In this document: positions 22,851 through 35,243 of the stretch, piece by piece
How the letters are laid out: every line of letters starts with the position of its first letter
How positions within the stretch are numbered: position 1 is the stretch's first letter
Source: Erodium maritimum
Taxonomy: Eukaryota; Streptophyta; Magnoliopsida; Geraniales; Geraniaceae
Direction of reading: 5' to 3'
Assembly (NCBI GenBank): GCA_963921825.1
Contig: OY997589.1
Span: 76,430,523 to 76,494,522, forward strand
DNA length: 64,000 nt
Made by a program: the position numbers and the translations under genes
The notes under the pieces: model-generated
The model's database searches: none
What the model was told of the DNA's origin: nothing
What the model saw: only the letters and a program-made list of their open reading frames with translations

Positions 22851-25379
22851 ACAAGGTGTTGTAAGTTGAGTTGTGGAACCAACACCAAGACACCAAGATG
22901 GCCACATATGGCATACACAACACATGTCTCTTTCACAACATAAATTTCATTTTTTTTATTCTATTCTTCTAACGTCCAAAAAAGATAGATAAAAAATTAT
23001 TGTTTTAAACAAAAATTTCCATTTTCAAATGATATATAAGTTAGGGTCATTTTTATGACTACAGAGAAATAAAAAACTACAACTTATAATTAACAAAATC
23101 ACTCATTAAACCTTTTTTTACCATTACCCCTTGACGTGCAAAAAAAACATAGAATCGGAAAGAAAAAAGTTTGAAGTCGATAACAACATTCTCTTTCGAT
23201 TTTTTTTTATCAGCAAATGCAAATTTATAAATTATATATAAAAAAAACTTCTTCAGAGGTAGAAAATGAGTACAAATAGGTTCTAGCTATAAAACCCACA
23301 CAACAACAACAGACAAGAGCATGCCACGAGTACCTCGGACCAACATATAGATCCGTTCAAAGGATCAAACCATAACTAAAACCCAAAAAACAATCGGATA
23401 CAAATTAACTCAAGTACTAGCATAAAAATTCAGCTTCAAAACAATTCCACCAAAAGAAGGAAATACAATGAAATGCCACACTTTTCCAACATTAAGTACA
23501 GAAACCAACAAGAGCAAAAGTTAGGTCTATAACTCAGATTTTTCTGTTATAAAGCACGTGAAAAAAAAGATCCTATATTCAATTTTGACCACCATAAAAC
23601 ATAACAAAATAAGAACATCTCTAATTTCCAAACTTTACCCGAACTTATAGTAGTCACCCCCTTTCACTGCCAAATATGCAGAGATCTTTCGGATGCGGTT
23701 GAGATTATACGATAAATATTATTAGCCCTATAAGCAACAAGATCAGTACCAAATATTATATTAGCTCTATTCAAAGAATGTTTTTGTCATAATTTTGGCA
23801 GGAGTACCATTGCTGACAGTCATCAATCATCATGAACTGCCATTTATTTTGTTTAATAACGACCCTTACTATATTATATCTATTTCTTTTTTCACTTTTT
23901 TGACAAATATTACATTTATATTTATAGTTATTTAATCAATTAAATTAATGATAAACGGCCAATGAATTATTTAATCATCACGCCACATAACATCATGAAT
24001 CGTCTAAATTGTTTATGTGGCAAATATTTTGCCGCTCGTGTGTGTTTCTCTATCTCTACTATAAAGTACAGTACATAATATGTATAGTAATCGTGTCACT
24101 AACCCGTGTTTTGCGGCCTAGATGGCCCCCAACAGATCAAGCCCCTCCTCTTGGCATTGGCGGGTCAACATATTAATTAAAATGTTTGACTCGAGAAATA
24201 TTTCTAGATCCTTAAATGAGTTTGCATGAGATGTATATGTTTATCAATTTCTCTTGGTTTTGATTGGTAAAAGTTCTTTGTATAAGTCATATCTAAACAA
24301 GGATAACAATAAAAACTTATGCTAAGTTATATGCGTCTTATAAAAACTCGTTGTGATTTACTTTTTTTTCATGTAAATCAGTTATCTTTAATAGAATATA
24401 ATCATGTAACGGTCATATAACATCAATTCTTTTTTCAAACGATAATTTTGTTATTTGCATTATATGTGTTTCGTTATTTATAACCGCCGTATATACGTAA
24501 TTTATAATTTAGACATGTATGTATTTTTATAAGAATACCTTTAATATCTTGTAAAAAAAATATTAACTCTATTTGTGAATTTGCTGATTTATCGTAAGTT
24601 TTTACAAAAAGGCTAGTAGTCCATACAAATTTTGCAATTATCCAAAAAACTATTACATTTTAGCTCACATGAAGTAAACATTCGAAACAGTCCAATAAAG
24701 ACAATATTACCCTTATGGAGTCCCATTTCGGAGGGTTAGTTTCGACATCATGTTATGTCAAAACACACCTTCTGAAGAACAGATAAAGTTACGGTATGGC
24801 CCACAGTGAGCAGCGTTATTACAAAAGAAAAACATCAATCGTCGGATTCGCCACCTATGTAAAAATCGAACGGCTTAAAAAAGAGTAGATGATCCTCGGT
24901 TCGGATACGAATGTACGTACCCGTAACCGAATAACATATATTACTTATACAGTATATATATTGTAGCAATATATACATAAGTGGCAAAGGATGTAATTAA
25001 ACAGTTGGACAAGGCCAAGTGTCAGTTTCCGAGGCTCACTAACTTACTGATTGAGTTCATTTAAAGCCACGTGGAACAGCTCACTCTCTGTTGTCCGGCG
25101 CGTGTTCCTCACTGTCAACGCGTTTCACGTTTTTGTTTTGTGACCGACATTTCTCTTCCTACATTTAGGCCCTAACACGTCTCCGAATTCTATGTTTGGA
25201 CTCGTTGAAATTTGCTTTGATTGTGTTCCTTACCTATCGACACTTTTAAACTTGGTTCATTAAGGGTGTTGCTAAAACTTCCTAGTGTTATGGGTGTTGA
25301 GAGTGATATGTGAGAGTGACATGCATTTTCTTACTACTTACACGATGTTTGGATTGTGTTGTTTTATAGAAATTGAGTA

Positions 25380-25380
<1 letters not shown>
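22851..25380. other. AT-rich intergenic region without a recognisable gene
   Basis: No coding frame stands out. At 23195-23530 a poly-T start followed by text such as gagtacaaataggttctagc resembles the reversed 3' end of a plant LINE, with low certainty. At 25065-25075 a G-box (ccacgtgg) and nearby cgcgtgtt stand alone with no downstream gene. Confidence 0.4.

Positions 25381-25432
<52 letters not shown>
25381..25432. repeat. (TA)26 microsatellite
   Basis: Twenty-six uninterrupted TA units, directly followed by aggggagttttcgg, a common border for plant transposon insertions into TA arrays. Confidence 0.98.
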
Positions 25433-25435
<3 letters not shown>

Positions 25436-25651
25436 GAGTTTTCGGGGCCATTGATTATCTAGATCAGATGGCCATCGAAATTCAGGAGGGTGGTGATTGA
25501 TTACGAAATCAATTACAATATATGTATTAATTAAAAAGATATTAAAAGATATGCATTAAATCTGGACCATTAATTCCACGATCCAAGGGCTCAGATTGAT
25601 AGTTCTACGTTTTGACGAAAGATATAATTTTGTACCTGATTGTTATCCTAT
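25433..25651. other. Short transposon-like segment between TA runs
   Basis: A 220-bp segment lies between the (TA)26 array and another TA run. It carries phrases such as agatcagatggcc and gatccaagggctcagat that recur in plant non-autonomous elements. No clear inverted ends were found. Confidence 0.3.
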
Positions 25652-26089
25652 ATATATATAGGGGCACTTTCATGCGTTACCATAGTGAATTTTGTTACTT
25701 GTTACCAAAATCTAAACCATTGAAATTTAAAATCTAATGGTTATATATTTTCATGCTTAATTATCCACAAATAAAATGGAAAAATCAACAAAAGGGTAGT
25801 TTGGTAAATACGTATTTCTTAGTAAATTACTGCAGAATTTTTTTTACTACCTCAATCTGATTTTTTTAATATTTTATTTGAAAAATATTTTTTTAAAATT
25901 AATATTAAATTTTTAATTTCAAATTTCCATAGGTACTCAATTTCCGTCAAAATACAGAATATTATGTACAATATTATACAAATTTATATCTGATGTTACA
26001 TAATTTTTATATCAGTATTACAACTTTCAAATCAAATATTTCATAAGAATGCTACATAAATAAAATTGCCATAATTATACATTACATAT

Positions 26090-26545
26090 TACAGAAATGT
26101 AGGATGAGAGTTATAGAAATGGACACTTATAGGCTACATAAATCTACACTTAAAGTTACAAATTACTACACTAAAATTATATAACAATTAACTACTGTTT
26201 TATGGAAGATTCCATTATATGTTACAGATTATTGCACTAAAGTAACATAACAACTGAGTATTGTTTAACATAAAAATAAATTAGACATTACAGAACACTA
26301 CACTAAAGTTACATGACTACTGAATACTGTTTACAGAAAAATACATTATACTTTACAAATTACTAACTAAAGTTACATATAATGAACATTCACCATCTGC
26401 AACATATCTACACCATCAGCAAATTGGTCTGGCAACCCAACCGTGAACAGATCAACCAAGTTACATAAATATACATTACATGTTGCAGAAATATACACTA
26501 AAGATTAGAAAGAATTACACTAAAGTTACGTAATCAAAACAATAA
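26090..26545. repeat. Degenerate ~65-bp repeats built on actaaagttaca
   Basis: The motif cactaaagttaca or close variants recurs at about 26150, 26235, 26300, 26368 and 26510, usually preceded by cattaca-type and followed by actgaatactgtt-type words. Spacing is near 65 bp, so this is an old tandem array inside the TIR element. Confidence 0.55.
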
Positions 26546-26739
26546 ATTACAGATTTAATATCATACTGTTACAAAATTAGTATCATTGTGTTACATCATT
26601 CTAAGTCTACTGTTACGGATCTAAAGATATTCTAAATTTAATCAACTCCAAAACAAACTAAATTTACATGAATATCATAACACATACAATCAAAATAACC
26701 AGAATGAAAGACCATTTGATCTCATTCCCAAAATCTGCC

Positions 26740-27350
26740 CAACCCAAACTCGTGACTATTGTTTCTTACCAGAATGAAGATCCCAAGTTGTAGATCGGGA
26801 CAATAGCACGATGGTGGAGGGTTTTTTGAACAAGTTTAGATACAAATCTGGTGGGTATTAGTGCCACACAACCAGATCTCGGCTTCCCGTGCAGCGGATG
26901 AAGTGTTGGATGGGGACACCGACGCTCAGCTCATCATAACGTTTCTCCGGTGAAGTCTAGTTCCAGATCAAGGTCTTCAAGGCGAGGCATCGCCGCTGCC
27001 GACCAGACGGACGAGCTCCATCCACGGTGAGACCAGCAGGAGTGCAACGACGGTGCGCCGGACCTCGGCCGTTCTTCCCTATTCTCCGGCGAGGTGCTGC
27101 ATGACTAGCATATTCTTCGTGTGCGGCGGCGGTGGGCAGTGAATGAACGGGTAGATCTGGAGGCGTGATTGTGTTGCCGGCGAGGGAGGAGTTCGGCAAA
27201 GGTTGAGCTGAGCAGGAGCAACGCCGTCTTGTCCTGGTCGTGCGCCGTCGAGGGGAGTATGGGAGACGGCGGCGGACTGGAGCAGCGACGGACCGGCTGG
27301 TGTGAGTGGGTGGCGTTGATTTAGGAGAGAAAATTTTCGTGTGTATTTGA
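26740..27350. other. GC-rich block inside the TIR element, unidentified
   Basis: About 600 bp with many ccggcg and ggcgag words between AT-rich flanks. The frames are short, for example 27199-26957 on the minus strand with no known motif. It could be captured genic sequence or the element's own promoter region. Confidence 0.3.
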
Positions 27351-27720
27351 TATGTGAGAATAGGTTTAGGGCATGGGTAACATACAGTTGTATAAAGACA
27401 TTTTTGTCCTTCTAAGATATAATATTACAAAAAAGAATTCAAGGTTGAAAATAATTACAGTTTTATGCCATTGGTTTTATGACCGTTGGATCAACGTCAT
27501 CCAAAGGCCCATAATTAGGTAATAAGTAACAATTTGAGATATAAGTAACGCATGAGTACATACCTATATATACAGGGGTAGCTATCCAGTAAAAACCACT
27601 CTTATTGTGCAAACTACAAACCAATCTAAGCCATAGGATGCGGTCAAAAGTGACGTCAGTAGAGCGCGCGCGATGCTGACACGTAGCCGCTTCGCGCGCG
27701 CCTCTGCCCCCGCGCGCGCG

Positions 27721-30700
27721 TGTAAAACCCGCTTATTTAAAAAGGGGTATTCTTTTGTAATTAGAATCGTCGGGGAAGGTTTATGCAATAAGTGGTCTTT
27801 GTCAAAAAAAAGGGCTTTAGGGCCAACTGGTCGGGCCAGGCCCAATGATTGAACCAGCCCAGTAGAGCTGTGCCAGGCCCAATCCGCAAGAGAGGCCCAA
27901 GCCCGGGGTATTTATACCCATTTTTAGGGTTTGAGAAGACATTCTCTGCCTCTCCTTCTTCGTGTGCAGCCGCCCCCTCTCCCGACCCACTCCTCTCGCC
28001 CTCTCATCTCGCCGGAAACCGGCGTCTCTGACCTCCGTTCAACCACGGCAGCCACCACCTCCCTTCCCTCTCACCTCCTCGAACACCTCCGCCTAGAGCC
28101 GTCCTCTCCGGCCCTCTTCCTGCCTTCGATCTCGTCCATCCAGCCCTAAGACGCCGGCACCGAGCTCCGGTACCCTCCTCTCCTCCGATCTGGAGAGTTC
28201 TCCGGACACGACCGTCGCCGCCGAGCCCTCCCTCTCTCGTAGCCGTCTCGCCATAACTTCTCCCTAGCCCCGAGCTCTCCGGCGGTGTAAGGTTCCGGAA
28301 CCACCGTGCTCGACTACGGCCACAAATCCCCGCCGTCCTTGTGCTGCTCCAGAACCGAGCGCGTCGGTGCCGCCCGCTACCGGAGGGTTCGACCGATCCA
28401 AGATCGCCACGTCTCGACGAGACCCTAGCCGGCGACGCTCAGATCCGAGACGGGGACTAGTCCCCCACGGCGGCAATCACCGCTGCCCGTCGCTTCCTTT
28501 CCTCCACGGTGAGGTTCGTGCCTGCGGGGTTTAGTCGCCGGCGACCGGTTTATTTTCCGTGCCGTTCTTCTCCTTTTGTTTGGCTTCTGTTTTTGTCCCG
28601 AGCGGTGGATCTGAGTATTTTTGAAAACGACAAGAAGTATTGTAATTTCAGTGAAGAAAATAAAACGAGATTTGAAATAAAAGTTCGGTCTTTGTATTTC
28701 GGACGTAAAATTGTTATTGATCTGGACTGATCTGGAACGAAGTCTATTTTGGATCTGAACTGGTTGGAAGCAAAAACATTTGAAAATGAAAATGTTTTAA
28801 ATCAAAAAGGAAAACGAAGTCAGATCTGATTTAAAACGGTTTTAAGTGTACTTTGAACAAATCTGGACTTGATTCAAGAGTTTTGGAATTACAGAAAAGA
28901 GATTTGTTAATTTCGGATTTAAATCATTAAAGGGTTAAAAACAGTTTAGTTTTTAAACGGTTTTGAACGGTTGAACGTCGGAACCCTGGACGTTTAAACT
29001 GGACGGTAATTCAGACCTAGAACGGAATAAAAGTGGAACCCTGAATCGGGTACCTCGGGAATCGTGTCTCGAAATCCATGCGTTGGGACCCGTGCTTCGA
29101 AATTCGTGCACTGGGTTCTGTGCTCGAGTGGTCGAACCCGATTCGTCGTTTGAACCCCACTCTTAGCCCGCTCGAATAAAAAGGCAACTGTTGAATTTAA
29201 ATCGAAACCGTCGTAACGTTTAATTCGACCTAGAATCGTTTTTTAGTTGGCCTTCGCTTTGTTTTAGATTCCGGCTTCAATCGAAGAGAAGACCGGAGGT
29301 AGCGAGCCAGGACGTCAGCAGCTAGGAGACGCAGTTGTCGGTTCGCCTCGAGGTAGGGAAAAGTAGCCGGATCTCGGCCCTGACTAGGGAAAGTTAACAG
29401 TAGAAATGCATGTGACACCGGGGTGTCGTGGGTTAAGTAGGTTTACTGAATGTTAGAAAGGCATGATACGGGAACGTAGCGAATATTGGGAATGCATGTG
29501 ACACTTAGTAGTGTCGTAGGAGCAGAGAATTTAGCGTTATTATAACTACTAGGAGGCATATGACCATGCCCGGAGGTTGATTGCGAACTTATCGAGATTA
29601 GGAGTACTGGAGGCATATGACCATGCCCGGAGGTTGTTTGTGAAACTGTTGATATTAGAACTGTTGGAGGCATTGTTTATGCCGGAGGTTGATTGTGTAT
29701 AGTTGTGTCTTGGGTGACCTTGAGAGCCCGTACTTTACTGTTGGGTCTTGGGTGGCCTTGAGAGCCCGAGTTGTACTGTTGGCGTTTTGGGTGGTCATGA
29801 GTGCCCGCGGGGTTGTTGAACCCGTGTCTTTACTGTTGGTGTCTTCCATGAGTGCCGTGGGGTTGTTGAACCCGTGTCTTTACTGTTGGTGTCTTCCATG
29901 AGTGCCGTGGGGTTGTTGAACCCGTGTCTTTACTGTTGGTGTCTTGGGAGGCCGTGAGTGCCTGTGGGTTGTTGAGCCCGTGAGTTACTGTTGGTGGTTT
30001 TGAGTGGCTGTGAGTGCCCGTGGGGTTGTTGAGCCCGTGAGTTACTGTTGGTGTATCTTGGGAGGCAGTGAGTGCCTGTGGGGCTGTTAAGTCCGTGTTT
30101 TACTGTTGTATCTTGGGTGGCCATGAGTGCCTGTGAGTGTTGAACCCGTGTTGTTACTGGTTGTTGAACTTGCTTGTGATTGTGATTGTGGTTACCTGAG
30201 GATGGGGGCCCGCTTCATGAAACGGGGGTCCACGAGCACACGCGTCTGCATGTTCAGACGGGGTAGGGGGCCCGCCCGTCAATAAAGGGGTCCTGGTCGC
30301 GTGTGTGTGGTTTGGGTTTGTGAGCATTCTTTGGATGTCTTACGAGTTAGAGTCTCGGTAAGTTGCGAGCATTCTTTGGCTAGCTTACGAGTTAGAGTCT
30401 CGGTAAGTTGCGAGCATTCTTCGGCTGGCCTGACCGAGTTAGAGTCTCGGGAGGTTGCGAGCGTTCTTGGCACTGAGCAGTTGGCAGCTGGTATGCGATC
30501 CTTTGTGATCTTGTTTGGTGTGCGATCCTTTGTGATCTTGGGTGTTGCGTGGTGGTCTTTTGAGCCCTTGGGAGGGGTCGTGATCGTTGTGTCGGGTCTA
30601 CTTTACGTGTCAGGGTGTTGAGTTGGTCAAGGAAGGTAATAGTGGGTGTGTGTTCAGTCGGAGTACTTGGGTTGGGGTTGGTGTTCCCCGGTGTTGAGTT

Positions 30701-31052
30701 TGTGTTGGTGTTACCGGCATTGTCTGCTAATTTATGTCGTAGTCAGTCTGTTATCCGTGGTGGTTAGCGAACGCTCACCCCTAGCTGCTTTTCCTACAGG
30801 TACCGTTCGCAGGTTGGACTAGGTGAGCTTCTGAAGCTTGAAGAGCTAGAAGCGGGTTTCTGGGTTTATTTGAGTCTAGCGACGTATACCATGTTTTTGT
30901 CCACTTGTTGGGACTGATTTTTTTTAGTTGTAAATATTATTTTGTTGAACTAAACGTGTACTTTAAAATGTTTAAGTGGAAAAGGTTTTAAAGTGTTTAT
31001 TATTTTAAATGTTCGCGTCCCGAGTTCGGTTTACTGAAATTGGGGCGTGACA
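27721..31052 (+). mobile_element. Solo LTR 1 (gypsy-type, 3.3 kb)
   Basis: Begins TGTAAAACCCGC and ends TTGGGGCGTGACA, with the 5-bp duplication GCGCG at 27716-27720 and 31053-31057. No primer site, gag or pol and no second copy occur inside, so it is a solo LTR left after recombination between the two LTRs of a full element. Blocks shared with the other LTRs here include acgtcagcagctaggagacg (29313-29332), gaggtagggaaaagtagccg and the gctcacccct-type end. The great length suggests a Tekay/Del-like chromovirus, which is inference. Confidence 0.88.
29700..30170 (+). repeat. Minisatellite inside solo LTR 1, ~50-bp units
   Basis: Units contain tactgttggtgtcttcc, then gagtgcc and ggggttgttgaacccgtg. 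Two adjacent copies near 29816-29915 are identical over 50 bp and the others diverge. A second array with ~47-bp units (cgagttagagtctcgg) follows at 30310-30460. Confidence 0.85.
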
Positions 31053-33369
31053 GCGCGGGTGCTGATCGTTTACAAGCACGGTGGTGATAGTTTAGTACAA
31101 ATGCAAACTATCAACACATGTTGTACTAAACGATCAGCACCGTGCTATGCAAACTATCAGTACTGTGTGCGCGCGCACCAGCAGCGCGCGCGCCCACGTG
31201 TCAACACCTGGTGAGTTCGTAGTTTGCACAATAAGGTGCAGTGTTTTATACATTTATTGCCCACGTGTCAGCATCTGGTGCGCTCTGCTGACATCACTTT
31301 TGGGGGATCCTATGGCTTAGATTGGTTCGTAGTTTGCACAATAGGAGGTGGTTTATACCTGATACCAACTATATATATATATATAATAAAAACAGTTGGT
31401 TCAAGTCTTAAGCGAATTAAACAATTGTTTAAGGTCTCAATTGACTTTTTTTTATATATAAAATTTAAAATAGATTTTATTTGTTACACATGTGTCGAAA
31501 TAATTTTTTTTGATACTTAGAAATTTACTAAAAAAGAAGATTCATTTCAAAAAAATATGAGACTAAAGGTCAAAAGACTATTACCATGCTTATAGGCGAA
31601 CTCCGCCGAGGGGAGCTAAAAAACCTAAACCTTTTCCCATAAGAAAAAAATGAACAAACACGAAAATCAAACAAAAAACACAGGAAATTAAAATCGAACA
31701 ACGAAACTAGGCTACTAGCTTTTTTCGAGCCTTTTGAGATGATTTCCACAAAACCGAAATAGGAGGCACAGACTTGATGACATGTTCTCGACTCAACGAA
31801 CGAGTCTTTAAACGAGTAACGACAATATAGGTGGAAGGTCGACTTTGCCGAGGTTGGAGGAGGAAGTCCTCCCACGGCCTGCCCTCCTTCAACTCCGCTT
31901 CCTCCAAGGCATCCTACACTTCACTCACCGGGACCGAAGCATCCAGAACGAACAAAGCTACCAAACCAGCCAAAGACCCTTTTTCAGACGGGCTGCCTCA
32001 AGTATCTTGCGAACAAACCAATTGGGCTTTGACTTCAACCATACCCTGAGGAGTACAAGGCCCAACTGACACCTCACCTACCCAAACTGAACTCGCACTA
32101 GCTTTGGATGTCAGTGTTGCTTTCCCGACAAGAAACCTCACACAACCCATAGAACTGCGTCAAACTAGGCTTCGCTGCTCCTGGCTTCACTGCAATCCTC
32201 AACCAAATCAGCCGAGATTATAGCACCAGAATCATATACGATTTTCGAAAGAGGATCGTGAAGACTATGTTGAGGATAATTTTTGATCTACGCCCAAATC
32301 ACCTCTGTTAGCCAATCAACCACCGAAGTCGATCTCCGATCACCGTTCAACAGGAGCTTCAGCATAATCCCATCCTCCAAACCAGGCGTTTTGTCACACC
32401 CCAAATCCGGTTTTGACCGGACTTGAGACGTGAACAAAAATAATAATAAATAAAGAAAACTTTTAAACGAAGTGAATTCCAAAACCAACAATTCTAGTAA
32501 CGCGAGTCAAGATCGAAAACCAAATAGTAAGGATTTTAATACAAAGGAAGGTACGTCTCTAGACTATCCAAACTAGGACTCTCGCCAAGCTCCCCATCTC
32601 TGAGACGTCCTCTAAACCAACTCATGATCAAAACCTGTAAAACAGTAATGAAGGGGAGTGAGCTTTCGCTCAGTAGGAAAAAGTAGTTAAGGCGATGAGC
32701 TATCCGCTCACCACCACGGGTAACAGACCAATTAGGGCATACTAGTAAGCACAGTAATTATGAATCAATTAAACCTGTAACCCAAGATAACGCTTGACCT
32801 TCACTCGGGTGCAACCCGTAAATCAACCTCGACACCGAACCAAACTCATACCACTTTTCTCAACTATACCCTTAACCACTATCACCCAAACAAGTCTCAA
32901 TGGACAACGACCACGGTTATCTCACAACCAACCACACGTGCGAACTCGCACGACAGTACAGTAAACTTAGGTAAATCTGTATTTCAAAGCACAGAAGATC
33001 ACGTAGCATGCATAAGCAGTCACATCAATCAACACAGATCAACACACAGAGTAATATCATAACAATCACTGCTCCCTATGGTATTCCAGAGCAATGCGTC
33101 GGCTCATCAACAACCCGCCTTATCACGCCCTCCGAACTCACATCGGCCTGGACATCTTCCCGGAACACGGCTCCTCGGGGTAACTCGTAATATAGCAGAC
33201 CGGAATCCTCCGTCGGTCGGGTATATCTTTCCGGAACACACAGCATCGGGGTACAACTCACATCACACATACCATCCTGGGGTACGGTATAAACATTGCT
33301 CTGAAATACCCTCCTCTGCTCTAGATCCCTTGTACCATAATCACACATACAACACATGTATCACACCGG

Positions 33370-33790
33370 AACCAAATCCTCGGCCTAGATATCCTATACC
33401 GGAATCCTCCACGGCATATATATCATACCGGAAGCCTCGGTCTAGATATCTATATCGGAACCACCATCGATATAGATATCGGACCGGAACACACCGCCTC
33501 GGAACATATCGTGACAGAACTAGCACAACTTCCGCCACGATATCGGACCGGAATAACATCATCAAACATCTCATACTGAACGCACCATTGGTCTAGATAT
33601 CCGATACCAGAATCCTTCGTCGATATAGATATCATACCGGAACACATCATCGGTCTAGATACCCTATACCGGAATCCTCCGTCGATATAGATATCATACC
33701 GGAACACATCACCGGTCTAGATACCTTATACTGGAATCCTCCGTCGGTATAGGTATCATATCAGAACACACCGTATATCATTACCAAGCC
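33370..33790. repeat. 62-bp minisatellite inside solo LTR 2
   Basis: Units start ggtctagatat and contain gaatcctccgtcgatatag and ataccggaacacatca. The phase points at 33591, 33653 and 33715 are exactly 62 bp apart; more diverged units precede them. Confidence 0.9.
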
Positions 33791-35146
33791 CACTTATCGA
33801 AACACGTCACATCGGTCTATCAATCATCCGATCATATCACAAGACAGTAGTTCACGTCATACCAAACATAGCATACCAGGCATATCATACCAACATATCA
33901 TACCGAGCCATCATATCATGATCCTCGATTCAACAATGGATATACCACATACCAAGTATTACAAGTCACCAATCACAACAACACAGTCAACATGCAATCC
34001 TACGGGCCCAACCAGGGACCAACATGTGATACTACAACACGACAATTCCCATAATTTAAATATGACTACGCTAGTTATTCACATCCTACATACGATTCTA
34101 TAATTATATCGAGTATTCATAACCTATATGCATACTTGTAACTTTCCGCAATTAAACCAGTATTCGCTACTTTTCCCAACCTGAATCACTATCCAAACGC
34201 TTAGTCAACGCGAGTCGCCTGGTAGCCTCTTCCACCGTGTTCGGGTCCAACGTCTAAGATCACAAAGAAATCCGATAATTAATGCTAATTCAAGTGTGGT
34301 TTAAAGAGAGAAATACCCAAACTAACCCCCAATTGCTAAATGGGCCCGGAAGGCCCATTTTGCCCGGTATCGAGAAAACGTCCTTGGGGACTCCAAAAAT
34401 TTCCCTTTTTGTTTCTATCATTCCAAATTAACTTAACTTGTTCCAACGCACTTGACGGAATCAAATTCCGAGGTCCGAGCGTTCTAACTTCGAAAATAAA
34501 GTTTCTAATCGCTTTTCCCGAAATTTCATGAATCACTTCCATAATTCGTTCTGGGTGTGAAATTATCGTCCCGGGGTTCACCCAAGACCTTCCAATCATT
34601 AAACAACCACACCCGTCCATGTGGGCCCCACGGCCACACATGGGCCGTGGGTGGCCGGACCGGACCGGGCCGGTCACGGCTCTAAGTGGGGCCGACCATG
34701 GCCGGTCATTCCCCTCCCCGGTGGTCGGATTCAGGCGACTGGCCAGAGCTCCGGCAAACCTCCGGTCGCAGGAAAAATATCTTCTTTCTCCCAACAAGTT
34801 CCTAACTAGTTCTAGGTTCTCCACAACTCCATTGTTAAGCTCCAAAACTTCAAAATCAACCACAATCACTCCAAAGTTTCAAGACCCATGGTGGGTTTCA
34901 TCAAAACCACAAAAACCAATGAAATTTCATCATCAATCTCCCCTTTCTCCATAACTTATCTAATTAAACACTAAGAACCTTAAATCCCTAAGACCCATGC
35001 CTATTCTATAAAACCCATAAACCCAAACTTCATAAAAATGGCTTTTCAAAGTGTACTCACCTTAAGAATGAAGAGGGGATGAGAATGAGTGTGTTTTGGA
35101 GAAGATTGGTGTTGGAAAACACCCAAAGGAGCTCATTTTTCTTCAC

Positions 35147-35243
35147 TTTCTTCTTCTTCTTCTTCTTCTTCTTCTTCTTCTTCTTCTTCTTCTTCTTCTT
35201 CTTCTTCTTCTTCTTCTTCTTCTTCTTCTTCTTCTTCTTCTTC
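35147..35243. repeat. (TTC)32 microsatellite
   Basis: A perfect run of about 32 TTC units inside solo LTR 2, giving long poly-Phe, poly-Ser or poly-Lys frames that are not genes. Confidence 0.98.

Larger units (their letters stand above)
25652..27572. mobile_element. TIR element, Mutator-like by structure, non-autonomous
   Basis: The ends are inverted repeats of about 57 bp at roughly 75% identity. The left end carries tcatgcgttaccatagtg then gttacttgttacc; the right end read in reverse carries tcatgcgttacttatatc then gttacttattacc. TA-rich flanks hide any target duplication. The interior has an AT-rich repeat zone (26.0-26.6 kb) and a GC-rich block (26.75-27.35 kb) with broken frames. There is no transposase. 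Superfamily assignment is inference. Confidence 0.6.
27576..31372. mobile_element. TIR element (~0.47 kb without the insert) split by a solo LTR
   Basis: Terminal inverted repeats of about 110 bp: the left carries attgtgcaaactacaaacca and the right, reversed, attgtgcaaactacgaacca; both continue through atctaagccataggat into tgctgacacgt. The flanks are TA runs. The centre holds GCGCGC runs and a hairpin (gtgctgatcgttta at 31059 with its inverse at 31128). Removing the LTR at 27721-31052 and one GCGCG copy restores an element of about 470 bp. Confidence 0.75.

Noticed and set aside
29700..30460. CRISPR-like array
   Set aside because: Units are contiguous minisatellite copies without unique spacers, and the DNA is plant nuclear.
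27721..31052. A complete LTR retrotransposon instead of a solo LTR
   Set aside because: No internal duplicate of the ends, no primer site and no gag or pol were found between the TG and CA ends.
34336..34869. 177-codon minus-strand frame as a gene
   Set aside because: It lies in solo LTR 2 in the part equivalent to the GC-rich region of the other LTRs and has no recognisable domain.
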